Assembly: GCA_964393035.1 (NCBI GenBank)
Contig: CAYMRX010000004.1
Location: 124,001 to 188,000 of the forward strand
DNA from: Tabrizicola_A sp964393035
GTDB taxonomy: Bacteria; Pseudomonadota; Alphaproteobacteria; Rhodobacterales; Rhodobacteraceae
DNA: 64,000 nucleotides
Direction: 5' to 3'
The notes under the pieces are model-generated. The model saw nothing but the letters and a program-made list of their open reading frames with translations. It did not search any database and was not told the DNA's origin. A program made the translations under genes and the position numbers. The stretch's first letter is position 1, and every line of letters begins with the position of its first letter. This document shows, piece after piece, positions 45,154 through 54,035 of the stretch.

Positions 45154-46119
45154 ATGGCACTCGAAGACGCCAAGACGCAGGTCGATACTGCGTTCACCCG
45201 CAAGGGCCTGCGTGGCCTTGCCTTTGAAAACGCTTTTTCCGGCGCGACCTCTTTCCTGCGGCGCACCTACACCAAAGACCTGACCGGGGTCGAACTGGCC
45301 ATCACCGGCGTGCCATTCGATCAGGCGGTCACACACCGCACCGGCACCCGCTTTGGCCCCCGCGCGATCCGTGAGGCATCGGCGCTGCAAGCCTTTGATC
45401 TGCCCTATGGTTGGCCGACCAACCCCTTGGACGAGATGAACATCATCGACTATGGCGATGTGGCCTTCGACTATGCCCATACGCCCAGCTTTCCCGGCCT
45501 TGTCACCGACCACATCCGCACCATCCTGAGTGCCGGGGCCGGGACGGTCACGCTGGGGGGCGATCACTTCATCACCCTGCCGATCCTGCGCGCCTATGCC
45601 GAAAAATATGGCCCGATGTCGGTGATCCATTTCGACGCCCATTCCGACCTTTGGGCCGATGACGACATGGACCGCATCGACCATGGCACCTTCTTTTACA
45701 AGGCGGTGAAGACCGGTGTGATCGACCCGAAAACCTCGGTGCAGATCGGCATCCGCACCCAATGCGACGATTATCTCGGTGTGGAATACATCGACGCGCG
45801 CACCGTGCATGAAAAGGGCACCGCCCATGCCGTGGCGCGGGCGAAAGAGATCGTTGGGCAGCGGCCGACCTATGTGACCTTCGACATTGATTGCCTTGAT
45901 CCCTCTGCCGCACCCGGCACCGGCACCCCGGTTTGGGGGGGCTTGCAAAGCTGGCAGGCGGCGGCCTGTCTGCGCGATCTTGCCGGCATCAACATGGTCG
46001 GCGGCGATATCGTCGAAGTGTCGCCCCCCTATGACACCACCGGCGCCACGGCGATTGCAGGCGCGCATGTCGCGCATGAGCTGATCTGCCTTTACCACTG
46101 GGCCAAGACCCGCAGATGA
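45154..46119 (+). CDS. speB: Ureohydrolase, agmatinase type
   Basis: A 321-residue manganese enzyme of the arginase/agmatinase family that hydrolyses agmatine (or a related guanidino compound) to an amine and urea. Metal ligands are visible in VTLGGDHFITLPIL, IHFDAHSDLWADDD and TFDIDCLDPSAAPGTGTPVW, the last matching agmatinases rather than arginases. The N-terminal block TGVPFDQAV followed by GTRFGPRAIREAS fits too. The Shine-Dalgarno site is weak. It overlaps the DUF1499 gene in an ATGA. Other guanidino hydrolases (guanidinobutyrase) remain possible. Confidence 0.9.
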   Translation: MALEDAKTQVDTAFTRKGLRGLAFENAFSGATSFLRRTYTKDLTGVELAITGVPFDQAVTHRTGTRFGPRAIREASALQAFDLPYGWPTNPLDEMNIIDYGDVAFDYAHTPSFPGLVTDHIRTILSAGAGTVTLGGDHFITLPILRAYAEKYGPMSVIHFDAHSDLWADDDMDRIDHGTFFYKAVKTGVIDPKTSVQIGIRTQCDDYLGVEYIDARTVHEKGTAHAVARAKEIVGQRPTYVTFDIDCLDPSAAPGTGTPVWGGLQSWQAAACLRDLAGINMVGGDIVEVSPPYDTTGATAIAGAHVAHELICLYHWAKTRR

Positions 46120-46562
46120 ACGTGTTGGCGGGGTTCGCGATGGCGGGGCTGGTCGGGGCGGCGGCGGTGATGGCCGCCACTCGCCTTGCCCCGGTGGACC
46201 CCGCCGCATGGCATCGGCCAATTGCCGAAGTTCCGGGCGAGGCGGCAGCGGCCGGCCCAATCCTTGTGCCGGTGGAAAAAGGCGCGCTTGCCTTCTGGCC
46301 GGCGACCGCCATCCCGCCGGAACAGATGCTGGCCGACCTTGCCGCCTTTGCCGCCACCCAGCCGCGCACCCGCAACATTGCCGGCGCGGTGAAGGAGGGG
46401 CGCCTGACATGGATGCAGCGTTCGGCTTTCTGGGGGTTTCCCGATTTCATCACGGCGGAAACCACCACCACCGGAGTGCGGCTTTGGTCCCGGCAACGCG
46501 ACGGGCGGGGCGATTTCGGCGTGAATCTGGCCCGGCTGTCGCTCTGGCTTCAGGGCAGGTGA
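46116..46562 (+). CDS. DUF1499 domain protein
   Basis: A 148-residue protein with an N-terminal hydrophobic segment (VLAGFAMAGLVGAAAVMAA) acting as a signal or anchor. The domain DUF1499 is recognised from WMQRSAFWGFPDFITAETTT and the C-terminal LWSRQRDGRGDFGVNLARLS, in which D-x-GVN is the family hallmark. Function is unknown. It is coupled to the ureohydrolase gene by ATGA, though a shared pathway is not implied. Confidence 0.8.
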   Translation: MNVLAGFAMAGLVGAAAVMAATRLAPVDPAAWHRPIAEVPGEAAAAGPILVPVEKGALAFWPATAIPPEQMLADLAAFAATQPRTRNIAGAVKEGRLTWMQRSAFWGFPDFITAETTTTGVRLWSRQRDGRGDFGVNLARLSLWLQGR

Positions 46563-46675
46563 CGAATGGCGGCGTCAAACAGGGTTTTTGCCGGGCTGAT
46601 TCCGCATATTCCCAACCGCTCGCGGCTGATTGATGCCCGCCATGCGGGGCAAGGGCTTGGCGTGCGGCGGCAAGC

Positions 46676-46705
46676 CTTGTAAGACATGAGCTTGTAAGAC
46701 ATGAC
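46676..46705. repeat. Tandem 15-base repeat upstream of the YfgM-like gene
   Basis: CTTGTAAGACATGAG (46676-46690) is followed at once by CTTGTAAGACATGAC (46691-46705). It lies 87-116 bases before the GTG start of the YfgM-like gene in a 229-base gap with no gene. It could be a regulator site or a recent slippage duplication. Confidence 0.55.
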
Positions 46706-46791
46706 ACGGATTGGGGCAGGGTGTGGCTGCACCCCCTGTTTCCAGCCAGACAGCATAAACGGGCCAAGGCCCGGCCAAGGAGAGGCCAGAC

Positions 46792-47460
46792 GTGAGCAAT
46801 CCCGACAGTTTCATCGACGAGGTGACCGAGGAGGTGCGCCGTGACCGCCTGTTCGCGGCGTTCCGCAAATATGGCTGGATTGGCGGGCTGGTGGTTCTTG
46901 GCATCGTGGGCGGTGCTGCGTGGAACGAATGGCAGAAATCGCAGGCCGCGGCACGGGCGCAAGGCTTTGGCGATGCCATGCTGGAGGCGCTGGATATCGG
47001 CGGTGCCGTGGAACGGCGCGAAGCCATGGCGGCGGTGCCGGCCGATGGCAGCCAGACCGCCATCCGCACGCTGATGCTGGCCTCGGACCCGGCCGATGAC
47101 AAGGCGGCGGCGCTGGCGGCATTGGATGCGCTTGTCGCCGACGCGGCCCAGCCCGAGATTTATCGCGACATGGCGCAATTGCGCCGGGTGATGGTGGCCG
47201 GGGCCGATATGCCCTTGACCGACCGTCGCGCCGCCCTTGAAAGTATTTCGGCCCCCGATCGCGCCTTTCGCACGCTGGCTGCCGAACAACTGGCCTACCT
47301 TCTGATCGAGGAGGGCAAGAAGGACGAAGCGATTGCCGCGCTGACCGCGCTGATGCAGGATCAGGAAGCCCCGCAAGGGCTGCGCGGTCGGGCAGGGCAG
47401 GTGATCGTGGCGCTTGGCGACAAGTTGCCCGAAGCGGCGACAGACGCCGATCAGGGATAA
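46792..47460 (+). CDS. YfgM-like tetratricopeptide membrane protein
   Basis: A 222-residue protein with a cytoplasmic N-terminus (SFIDEVTEEVRRDRLFAAFR), one membrane helix at about 27-45 (YGWIGGLVVLGIVGGAAW) and a periplasmic helical region of TPR character (AAALAALDALVADAAQPEIY; AEQLAYLLIEEGKKDEAIAA). This is the architecture of YfgM, the ancillary SecYEG subunit. The start codon is GTG, backed by AAGGAGAGG. It precedes bamB and der, the same neighbours as yfgM has in Escherichia coli, which strengthens the call. Confidence 0.82.
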   Translation: MSNPDSFIDEVTEEVRRDRLFAAFRKYGWIGGLVVLGIVGGAAWNEWQKSQAAARAQGFGDAMLEALDIGGAVERREAMAAVPADGSQTAIRTLMLASDPADDKAAALAALDALVADAAQPEIYRDMAQLRRVMVAGADMPLTDRRAALESISAPDRAFRTLAAEQLAYLLIEEGKKDEAIAALTALMQDQEAPQGLRGRAGQVIVALGDKLPEAATDADQG

Positions 47461-47474
47461 GGGGTCAGGCCGCG

Positions 47475-48863
47475 ATGATGGGTTTGGCGAAAGCGGGGAA
47501 GATTTCGATGGCAGGGTTCATGCGTCCGGTTCTTGGTGTCTCGCTGCTGGCGCTGACGTTATCTGGCTGTGAGCGGGAAGTGATCTTGCAGGGCGAGCGG
47601 TTCGATGTCCGCACCCCGCTTGCGGCGTCCTTGCCCACCGAAGACCAGCCTGACCCGCAGGCCGAAGCACTTGTGCCGCAAAACGCATCGGCGCCCATTG
47701 CGCTGCCGGGCTCTGGCGCAAACGCCGAATGGACCCATCGCGGCGGCTCTGCCCGCCATGCAGGCGCGCATGGCGTGCTGTCGGCCGCGCCGCAGCCCGT
47801 CTGGTCGGCCTCGATCGGCTCTGGCAACTCGCGGCGCAATCGGGTGACGGCGGCGCCGGTGGTGTCGGCTGGCCGGGTTTTTGCCATGGATGCCCATGCG
47901 CAGGTGACGGCCCTTTCCACCGGAGGCGGTGCCCTTTGGACCGCCGATCTTCGCGCTGATTTCGACCGTAACGCATCCGAAGTGTCAGGCGGCGGATTGG
48001 CCGCGCAAGGCGGTCAATTGTTCGTCACCACCGCCTATGGCGAATTGGCGGCTTTGGACGCTGCGACCGGCGCCGTGCAATGGCGGCAACGCTTTAAGGC
48101 CCCGGTGATCGGCGCGCCCACGGTTGACGGCACGACGGTTTATGCCACGGCCCGCGACGGCTCGGCGCTGGCGGTGGATGCGGCCAATGGCAAGGTGCGC
48201 TGGAGCGTCGGCGGCACCCGCGCGGCCTCGGGCATGGTCAGCACCGCCTCGCCCTCGGCGGGGGATGGCTTGGCGATCTTCCCCTTTGCCGCAGGCGAGA
48301 TTGCCGCCATCAAGACGGAAGATGGCAGCAAGGCTTGGGGCGCGGGCGTCGCCGGGCAGCGGCTGGGCAAGGCCTATGCCGCCAGCATGGGCGATTTGAC
48401 CGGCGATCCGGTGATTGCGGGCAATACGGTCTATGTCGGCTCGGCGGCCGGGCGCACGGCGGCGTTTGACGCCACCACCGGCCAGCGGCTCTGGACCACG
48501 AATGAAGGCGCGATGAACCCGCCCCTGGTGGTGGGCGGTTCGGTCTTTGTCGTCAATGACGAGGCGAAACTGGTGCGGATGGATGCCGCGACGGGTGCTG
48601 TGATCTGGGCGGTTCAGATGCCCTATTACGACGCCGAAAAACCCAAGAAATACAAAGCAATCACCGCGCATTACGGGCCTGTTCTGGCCGGTGGGCGCGT
48701 GGTGGTTGTCTCCTCGGATGGCGGAATTCGCCTGTTCAACCCGACGGATGGCAGCATGGTCGGCTCGGGCGAAATTCCGGGCGGCGCGGCCTCGGCGCCT
48801 GCTTTGGCGGCGGGCATGTTGTTTGTCACCGGTGGGAACGGGCAACTTCACGCTTTCCGTTAA
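47475..48863 (+). CDS. bamB: Outer membrane assembly lipoprotein BamB
   Basis: A beta-propeller lipoprotein of up to 462 residues, a component of the BAM complex that inserts outer-membrane proteins. The lipobox is LTLSGC, with the cysteine at residue 32 from this start. Eight PQQ-like blade repeats are visible, for example GQLFVTTAYGELAALDAATG, TTVYATARDGSALAVDAANG and NTVYVGSAAGRTAAFDATTG. The long N-terminus before the signal suggests that a later ATG (47508 or 47520) may be the true start; 47508 has a better GGGAAG site. It sits between the YfgM-like gene and der, as in many Proteobacteria. Confidence 0.91.
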   Translation: MMGLAKAGKISMAGFMRPVLGVSLLALTLSGCEREVILQGERFDVRTPLAASLPTEDQPDPQAEALVPQNASAPIALPGSGANAEWTHRGGSARHAGAHGVLSAAPQPVWSASIGSGNSRRNRVTAAPVVSAGRVFAMDAHAQVTALSTGGGALWTADLRADFDRNASEVSGGGLAAQGGQLFVTTAYGELAALDAATGAVQWRQRFKAPVIGAPTVDGTTVYATARDGSALAVDAANGKVRWSVGGTRAASGMVSTASPSAGDGLAIFPFAAGEIAAIKTEDGSKAWGAGVAGQRLGKAYAASMGDLTGDPVIAGNTVYVGSAAGRTAAFDATTGQRLWTTNEGAMNPPLVVGGSVFVVNDEAKLVRMDAATGAVIWAVQMPYYDAEKPKKYKAITAHYGPVLAGGRVVVVSSDGGIRLFNPTDGSMVGSGEIPGGAASAPALAAGMLFVTGGNGQLHAFR

Positions 48864-48909
48864 GGGCAAAGCCCTGTAAGGGGGGCGGCTTGACAGATAC
48901 GGACGCATC

Positions 48910-50379
48910 ATGAGCTTTACGCTGGCCATCGTGGGCCGCCCGAATGTGGGCAAATCGACGCTTTTCAACCGGCTGGTGGGCCGCAAGCTGGCGCTGGTCG
49001 ATGACCAGCCCGGTGTGACGCGTGACCTGCGCGAAGGCGATGCGAAGCTTTTCGACATGCGCTTTACCGTGATCGACACGGCGGGGTTGGAGGAAGTCAC
49101 CGATGACAGCCTTCAGGGCCGGATGCGCCGCCTGACCGAACGCGCGGTGGAAATGGCCGATATCTGCCTGTTCCTGATTGACGGCCGGGTCGGGGTGACG
49201 CCCTCGGACGAGGTCTTCGCCGATATCCTGCGCAAGAAATCCGCCCGTGTGATCCTTGGCGTCAACAAGGCCGAAGGCAAGGCTGGTGACGCCGGGGCCT
49301 TTGAGGCCTACAGCTTGGGTCTGGGAGAGCCGTTGCGGCTTTCGGCCGAGCATGGCGAGGGCATGGATGACCTTTACCGCGCGCTGAAACCGCTTGAGGG
49401 TGAGTTTGCCGAGCGCGAGGCCGAAAATGCCCCGGTGGTGGATGTCGATCTGAGCGAGGACGAGGCCGAGTTGGAGGCCGACGAATTCGCCCATCACCCG
49501 ACCGCGAAAAAACCGCTGCAAATCGCGGTGATCGGGCGGCCAAATGCCGGAAAGTCCACGCTTATCAACAAGATCCTTGGCTATGACCGCCTGCTGACCG
49601 GCCCCGAGGCCGGGATCACGCGGGATGCGATCTCGATCCGGTCGGATTGGCAGGGCACGCCGATCCGCATTTTTGACACCGCCGGGATGCGCAAGAAGGC
49701 CCGTGTCACCGAAAAGCTGGAAAAGCTGTCGGTCTCCGATGGCTTGCGCGCCGTGCGCTTTGCCGAGGTGGTCGTGGTCCTGTTGGACGTCGAGATTCCC
49801 TTCGAAGTGCAGGATCTTCGGATTGCCGACTTTGCCGAAACCGAAGGTCGGGCGGTGGTGGTGGCCATCAACAAATGGGATCTTGAAGACGACAAGCAGG
49901 AAAAGCTGGCCGAGTTGAAAGAGATGTTCGAGCGCCTGCTGCCGCAATTGCGTGGCGCGCCCTTGATCACCGTTTCGGCCAAGACGGGCCGGGGCCTTGA
50001 CCGGTTGCACGACGCCATCCGCAAGGCGCATGACGTCTGGAACCGCCGGGTTCCGACGGCCAAGCTGAACACCTGGCTCGGCGCCATGACCGAGGCCCAC
50101 CCGCCGCCCGCACCCGGTGGTCACCGCATCAAGCTGCGCTACATGACGCAGGCCAAGACAAGGCCCCCGGGTTTCGTGGTGAAATGTTCGCGCCCCGATG
50201 AGCTGCCCGAAAGCTATAAACGCTATCTGGTCAATGGGTTGCGCGACCATTTTGACATGCCCGGAACCCCGATCCGGCTGTATTTCCGCGGGCAGGGCGA
50301 TGAAAACCCGTGGAAGGTCCGCAAGTTCCACACGCCAAGCCGGTTGCGCAAGCACAAGGAAAAGAACACCGGACAGTAG
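48910..50379 (+). CDS. der: Ribosome-associated GTPase Der (EngA)
   Basis: A 489-residue protein with two tandem GTPase domains and a C-terminal KH-like domain, needed for 50S ribosome assembly. Domain 1: GRPNVGKSTLFNRL (residues 8-21), DTAGLEE, NKAEGK. Domain 2: GRPNAGKSTLINKI (about 207-220), DTAGMRKKARV, NKWDLE. The first domain's NKxD is NKAE, a substitution worth noting. An acidic linker (DLSEDEAELEADE) lies between the domains. No clear Shine-Dalgarno site precedes the ATG. Confidence 0.96.
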   Translation: MSFTLAIVGRPNVGKSTLFNRLVGRKLALVDDQPGVTRDLREGDAKLFDMRFTVIDTAGLEEVTDDSLQGRMRRLTERAVEMADICLFLIDGRVGVTPSDEVFADILRKKSARVILGVNKAEGKAGDAGAFEAYSLGLGEPLRLSAEHGEGMDDLYRALKPLEGEFAEREAENAPVVDVDLSEDEAELEADEFAHHPTAKKPLQIAVIGRPNAGKSTLINKILGYDRLLTGPEAGITRDAISIRSDWQGTPIRIFDTAGMRKKARVTEKLEKLSVSDGLRAVRFAEVVVVLLDVEIPFEVQDLRIADFAETEGRAVVVAINKWDLEDDKQEKLAELKEMFERLLPQLRGAPLITVSAKTGRGLDRLHDAIRKAHDVWNRRVPTAKLNTWLGAMTEAHPPPAPGGHRIKLRYMTQAKTRPPGFVVKCSRPDELPESYKRYLVNGLRDHFDMPGTPIRLYFRGQGDENPWKVRKFHTPSRLRKHKEKNTGQ

Positions 50380-50381
50380 GG

Positions 50382-50406
50382 GACGGGCCAGTAGAGACGG
50401 CCCGTC
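50382..50406. terminator. Hairpin between converging der and membrane-protein genes
   Basis: GACGGGCC (50382-50389), loop AGTAGAGAC, GGCCCGTC (50399-50406), two bases past the der stop. A T-run is weak on both strands, so termination is uncertain. Confidence 0.5.
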
Positions 50407-50424
50407 AGTTCTGCCGGTGATGTA

Positions 50425-51114
50425 TCAGGCTGGCAGGTAAGGCGTGACCGCCATGATGCCCGCGCCGATCAGCGCGGCCTGCACCAGTTCCGGGTGGATG
50501 TCCCAATTGCCTGCGGCCACACCGATCAGCGCCCAGACGATGGCGGCGGCAAAGGCTGGCACCCGGCCAAGATAGCGCTGCACGCAGATGGAGACGATCA
50601 ACAGGGCGCACAGCATCACATAGGCCGAGGCGACGTTGGACAAGGGGCCAAGCCCTGCCAGTGTCACCCCCCATGCCACCCCGGCGGCGGCCGTCACCCA
50701 ACCGGCAAAAAGCGCGATGGGGGGCTGTTGCCAAAAACTGCCCTTGCCGGTGCGTAACAGGGCAATGAGCGCGGCAATCGCCATGAGCACGATGATTCCA
50801 CTGGCAAAAATAGGCAGGCTCCCCGCCAGTATCACCCAAGTGATGCCCAAGAGCATCGCAGCCATCAACATCAGGCGATTGGCATCCCACGCGCGATCCT
50901 CGGCATGGGATGCCAAGCCATGCAACGCATGCGCCAAAAGTCCGGGATAGATCACATACCAGATCAGGAAGGTTACTCGCACAGGTTGTGCTGCCGGGTC
51001 GGGGATATTGATCGGGAAATCCCCCGGGTCATAGCCGTGAAACTCCGGCAACATAAAGGGCGTTAGCACGAAGATTGCCGAAATACAGACAAGCAAAACA
51101 GCCCGAATTCGCAT
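50425..51114 (-). CDS. Polytopic membrane protein of unknown function
   Basis: A 229-residue protein with about seven hydrophobic segments, among them VLLVCISAIFVLTPFML at the N-terminus, FLIWYVIYPGLLAHAL, LMLMAAMLLGITWVILAG and AAIVWALIGVAAG. The layout (an aromatic-rich WYVIYPGLL, then W-D-ANRLML) recalls TspO/tryptophan-rich sensory-like proteins, but I cannot confirm the family. The ATG at 51114 has AAGGA at good spacing; a GTG lies one codon upstream. It follows serS on the same strand after two hairpins. Function is not assigned. Confidence 0.7.
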   Translation of the reverse strand: MRIRAVLLVCISAIFVLTPFMLPEFHGYDPGDFPINIPDPAAQPVRVTFLIWYVIYPGLLAHALHGLASHAEDRAWDANRLMLMAAMLLGITWVILAGSLPIFASGIIVLMAIAALIALLRTGKGSFWQQPPIALFAGWVTAAAGVAWGVTLAGLGPLSNVASAYVMLCALLIVSICVQRYLGRVPAFAAAIVWALIGVAAGNWDIHPELVQAALIGAGIMAVTPYLPA

Positions 51115-51131
51115 CACCGTTCCTTATTTGT

Positions 51132-51192
51132 TTCGCCTGCACTCAATTTGCAGGCGAATACTTTGTCGGTCAAGCGCCTGTTGTGGCGCTTG
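51132..51192. promoter_or_regulatory. Two consecutive perfect hairpins between serS and the membrane-protein gene
   Basis: Hairpin 1: TTCGCCTGCA (51132-51141), loop of 7, TGCAGGCGAA (51149-51158). Hairpin 2: CAAGCGCC (51171-51178), loop TGTTGT, GGCGCTTG (51185-51192). Neither has a T-run on the minus strand. They may be Rho-independent-like attenuators, an operator, or mRNA 3'-end protectors of serS. Confidence 0.5.
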
Positions 51193-51194
51193 GC

Positions 51195-52484
51195 TTATTC
51201 CAGCACGCCCTCGGCGGAAATCCGGGTTTTGCCACCGAGATAGGGGTACAGCACGGCCGGCAGATCGACCGAGCCATCGGCCTGCTGACCGTTTTCCAAG
51301 ACCGCGATCAGGCAGCGCCCGACGGCAAGGCCAGAGCCGTTCAGCGTGGCGACGAATTCAGGCTTGCCGCCCGCAATCCGCGCGCGGGCATTCATCCGGC
51401 GGGCCTGGAATTGGCCACAGGTGGAGACGGACGAAATCTCGCGGTATTTGTTCTGACCCGGCAGCCATGCCTCAAGGTCATGGGTTTTCTGCGCGCCAAA
51501 GCCCATGTCGCCGGTGCAAAGCACGATGGTGCGGTAGGGGATGCCCAGCTTTTCCAAGATGGCCTCGGCGCATTTGGTCATGCGCTCATGCTCGGCCAAT
51601 GCCTGAGCCTCGGCGCAGATCGTCACCATCTCGACCTTCTCGAACTGGTGCTGACGCAGCATGCCCGTGGTGTCCTTGCCCGCCGATCCGGCCTCGGAGC
51701 GGAAGCATTGGGTATGGGCGGTCATGCGGATGGGCAGTTGTGCCTCGTCCAGAATTTCGCCTGCGACCATATTGGTCAGCGTGACCTCTGATGTCGGGAT
51801 CAGCCACCAGCCATTGGTGGTCTGATAGCTGTCCTCGGCGAATTTCGGCAGTTGGTTGGTGCCATACATGGCGTCTTCCTTGACCAGAACCGGGGTCCAG
51901 GTTTCGGTCAGCCCGTGATCGGCGATGTGGGTGTCCAGCATGAATTGCGCCAGCGCGCGATGCACGCGGATCACAGCGCCTTGCAGCACGACAAAGCGGC
52001 TGCCCGAAAGCTTGGCGGCGGCCTCAAAGTTCATGCCGGGCTTTACGCCTGCGATGTCGAAATGTTCTTTCGGCGCAAAGTCGAACTGGCGCGGGGTGCC
52101 CCAGCGGTGGATTTCGACGTTGTCATTTTCATCGGCCCCCTCGGGCACCGTGCCCAAGGGCAGGTTCGGGATGCGCATCAGCATGTCGCGCAAGGCGGCA
52201 TCCTCGGCCCCGGCTTCTTCGGTCAGCCGGGCAATCTCGGCCTTCTTCTCGGCCACCAGCGCGCGCAGGCGTTCGAACTCGGCATCGTCACCGCGGGCCT
52301 TGGCGGCCCCCACCTCTTTCGAGGCGGCGTTCTGCGCCGCTTGCGCCGTTTCAGCGGCCAAAATCTTGGCCCGCCGGTCATTGTCCAGCGCCAGAATCTC
52401 GGGCGAAAGTGCTGCAAGGCCCCGGCGCGCAAGGGCGGCGTCGAAAGCTGCGGGATTTTCGCGGATGGCGCGGATGTCGTGCAT
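51195..52484 (-). CDS. serS: Seryl-tRNA synthetase
   Basis: A 429-residue class II synthetase. The N-terminal long antiparallel coiled coil that reads tRNA-Ser is seen at about 25-105 (DNDRRAKILAAETAQAAQNA and FERLRALVAEKKAEIARL). Catalytic motif 2 is FRSEAGSAGKDTTGMLRQHQF, given here in part as FRSEAGSAGKDT followed by RQHQFEKVE. Motif 3 is at the C-terminus (NGSGLAVGRCLIAVLEN). I chose the ATG at 52484 (MHDIRAIRENP), the standard SerRS start; the ATG 21 bases earlier is not conserved-looking. Confidence 0.97.
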   Translation of the reverse strand: MHDIRAIRENPAAFDAALARRGLAALSPEILALDNDRRAKILAAETAQAAQNAASKEVGAAKARGDDAEFERLRALVAEKKAEIARLTEEAGAEDAALRDMLMRIPNLPLGTVPEGADENDNVEIHRWGTPRQFDFAPKEHFDIAGVKPGMNFEAAAKLSGSRFVVLQGAVIRVHRALAQFMLDTHIADHGLTETWTPVLVKEDAMYGTNQLPKFAEDSYQTTNGWWLIPTSEVTLTNMVAGEILDEAQLPIRMTAHTQCFRSEAGSAGKDTTGMLRQHQFEKVEMVTICAEAQALAEHERMTKCAEAILEKLGIPYRTIVLCTGDMGFGAQKTHDLEAWLPGQNKYREISSVSTCGQFQARRMNARARIAGGKPEFVATLNGSGLAVGRCLIAVLENGQQADGSVDLPAVLYPYLGGKTRISAEGVLE

Positions 52485-52514
52485 TTGGGCCTCGTCTGGA
52501 AACAATCTTGGGCG

Positions 52515-53525
52515 TTATGCCTTATTCACTGGCAGGGGGGAAGGGGGGCCGCCCCGGCGATAACGATAGGGGGCAAGGGCCGGGATCAGGGGGGCCACCT
52601 CGGCCCGGCGGGCGGCGTCGCGGGCTGTGCAATCGGCATGGGTGGCGGCGATGGCGGGGTGGGAAAGGGCGGCGGCGATTTCGGCCTGCAGGGCGTCCAA
52701 GTCTTTCAGAATGCTGCGATCTTCGATGTCGTTGAAGTTGAAGATGTCGAGATAGTCGGGGTCAAAGCGTTCGGGGGCGCAGTTGGGGTCAAGCCCATTG
52801 CCGCGCAGGCGTTTCAAGAGGTAACGATCCAGGGCCTTGATCGGATAGTGATTGATCTGGCCCAGATTCCAGCTTTGCCGGCCTTCGGGCACGCGGTGTT
52901 TCGGGCGGTCATCCTTGTTGCGGTCGAACTGGAAATGCCCGCGCAGGGGTTTGCCGCCGCCGTCGCGGTAGTCGATATCCTCGCCTTGGGTAAAGATCGG
53001 GCGGTGGATGGCGAACTGAGCAATGCGGGGGGTGAGGCGGAACAGGGTTTTGACGCTGCGGCCCTGCGGGTTGTCCAAAGTCATGCCGTGCGTGAAGGTT
53101 TCGATCACCAATCCCGCAGGCGTGCTGTCGTGCCCGCCGTCACCAAAGCAGCGCCAGTTGAGCGACAGGGCCTCGGCCCCGCGCGCGGCGGGGATCAGGT
53201 CGGCCACGCGGCCAGCACCTGTGTGGACCAGCAGAAACTCATCGGCATCCAGCCACATCAGCCAATCGGCCCCTTCCAGTGCGGGGTCGGATTTGGCACG
53301 GACGGCGACGGCGTCTTGCGGCGACTGGCCTGCGGGGGCGGTGTGGCGGCGGTGGGTGAGCCAGCCCAATTCTGCGATGGCGTCCAAAAGGAGATCGGAG
53401 CCGTCAGTGCAGTCATTGCTGTAAACAAGGATGTGTTCAAAGCCCACAAGCCGATGGTAAAGCGCCCATTCCAGCACATCCGGGCCTTCGTTTTTCATCG
53501 CAGACATCAGGCAAATGCGCGGCAT
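52515..53525 (-). CDS. Glycosyltransferase family 2-like protein
   Basis: A 336-residue soluble protein beginning MPRICLMSAMKNEGPDVLEW, with HRLVGFEHILVYSNDCTDGS following: the start of the Glyco_tranf_2_4 family (a GT-A fold). The DxD-like metal motif is WLMWLDADEFLLV at about 105-117. The middle part has a basic region around RHRVPEGRQSW. The likely activity is transfer of a sugar to a surface polysaccharide or protein; donor and acceptor are unknown. It is 30 bases upstream of serS on the same strand. The frame is open far upstream but those codons are antisense to yajC/secD. Confidence 0.82.
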   Translation of the reverse strand: MPRICLMSAMKNEGPDVLEWALYHRLVGFEHILVYSNDCTDGSDLLLDAIAELGWLTHRRHTAPAGQSPQDAVAVRAKSDPALEGADWLMWLDADEFLLVHTGAGRVADLIPAARGAEALSLNWRCFGDGGHDSTPAGLVIETFTHGMTLDNPQGRSVKTLFRLTPRIAQFAIHRPIFTQGEDIDYRDGGGKPLRGHFQFDRNKDDRPKHRVPEGRQSWNLGQINHYPIKALDRYLLKRLRGNGLDPNCAPERFDPDYLDIFNFNDIEDRSILKDLDALQAEIAAALSHPAIAATHADCTARDAARRAEVAPLIPALAPYRYRRGGPPSPLPVNKA

Positions 53526-53690
53526 GGCGGGCCTTTTTATCGGTATCTTGCGAAATCCATAGCGAACTCCCTTGCGGAATGCACGGGCAATGCCCCCATC
53601 TCGGGGCAACTTGCGCATGGCCCGTGGCAGGGGTAGGGTGCGGCCCGATCCACACCGGGGTTTTCGCGCCCCCAAGACAAGGAATAGCCC

Positions 53691-54023
53691 ATGTTCGTCT
53701 CGCCCGCCTATGCGCAGGCCGCCGGTGCCGGTGGCGCCGGAGCCGCCTTTGGTTCCTTTCTGCCGCTGATCCTGATCTTCGGGATCATGTATTTCCTGCT
53801 GATCCGTCCGCAGCAAAAGAAGATGAAAGAGCTGAAGTCGATGGTCGAGGCGCTGCGCAAGGGCGATCAGGTGCTGACCCAAGGCGGCATCATCGGCAAG
53901 ATCCATCGCGTCGGCGAAGACGGCGTGCTGGAGGTGGAAATCGCGGATGGCGTCAAGGTCAAGATCGCCAAGCACACCATCGTTCAGGTGATGAACAAGA
54001 CCGAACCGGCCTCGGCCGCTTAA
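53691..54023 (+). CDS. yajC: Preprotein translocase subunit YajC
   Basis: A 110-residue membrane protein of the SecDF-YajC accessory complex. It has a single membrane helix at about 23-40 (SFLPLILIFGIMYFLLIRPQ) ending in the hallmark RPQQKKMKE. The cytoplasmic domain carries GDQVLTQGGIIGKIHRV. Followed after 12 bases by secD. AAGGAA precedes the ATG. Confidence 0.95.
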   Translation: MFVSPAYAQAAGAGGAGAAFGSFLPLILIFGIMYFLLIRPQQKKMKELKSMVEALRKGDQVLTQGGIIGKIHRVGEDGVLEVEIADGVKVKIAKHTIVQVMNKTEPASAA

Positions 54024-54035
54024 AGGCACCAAATC

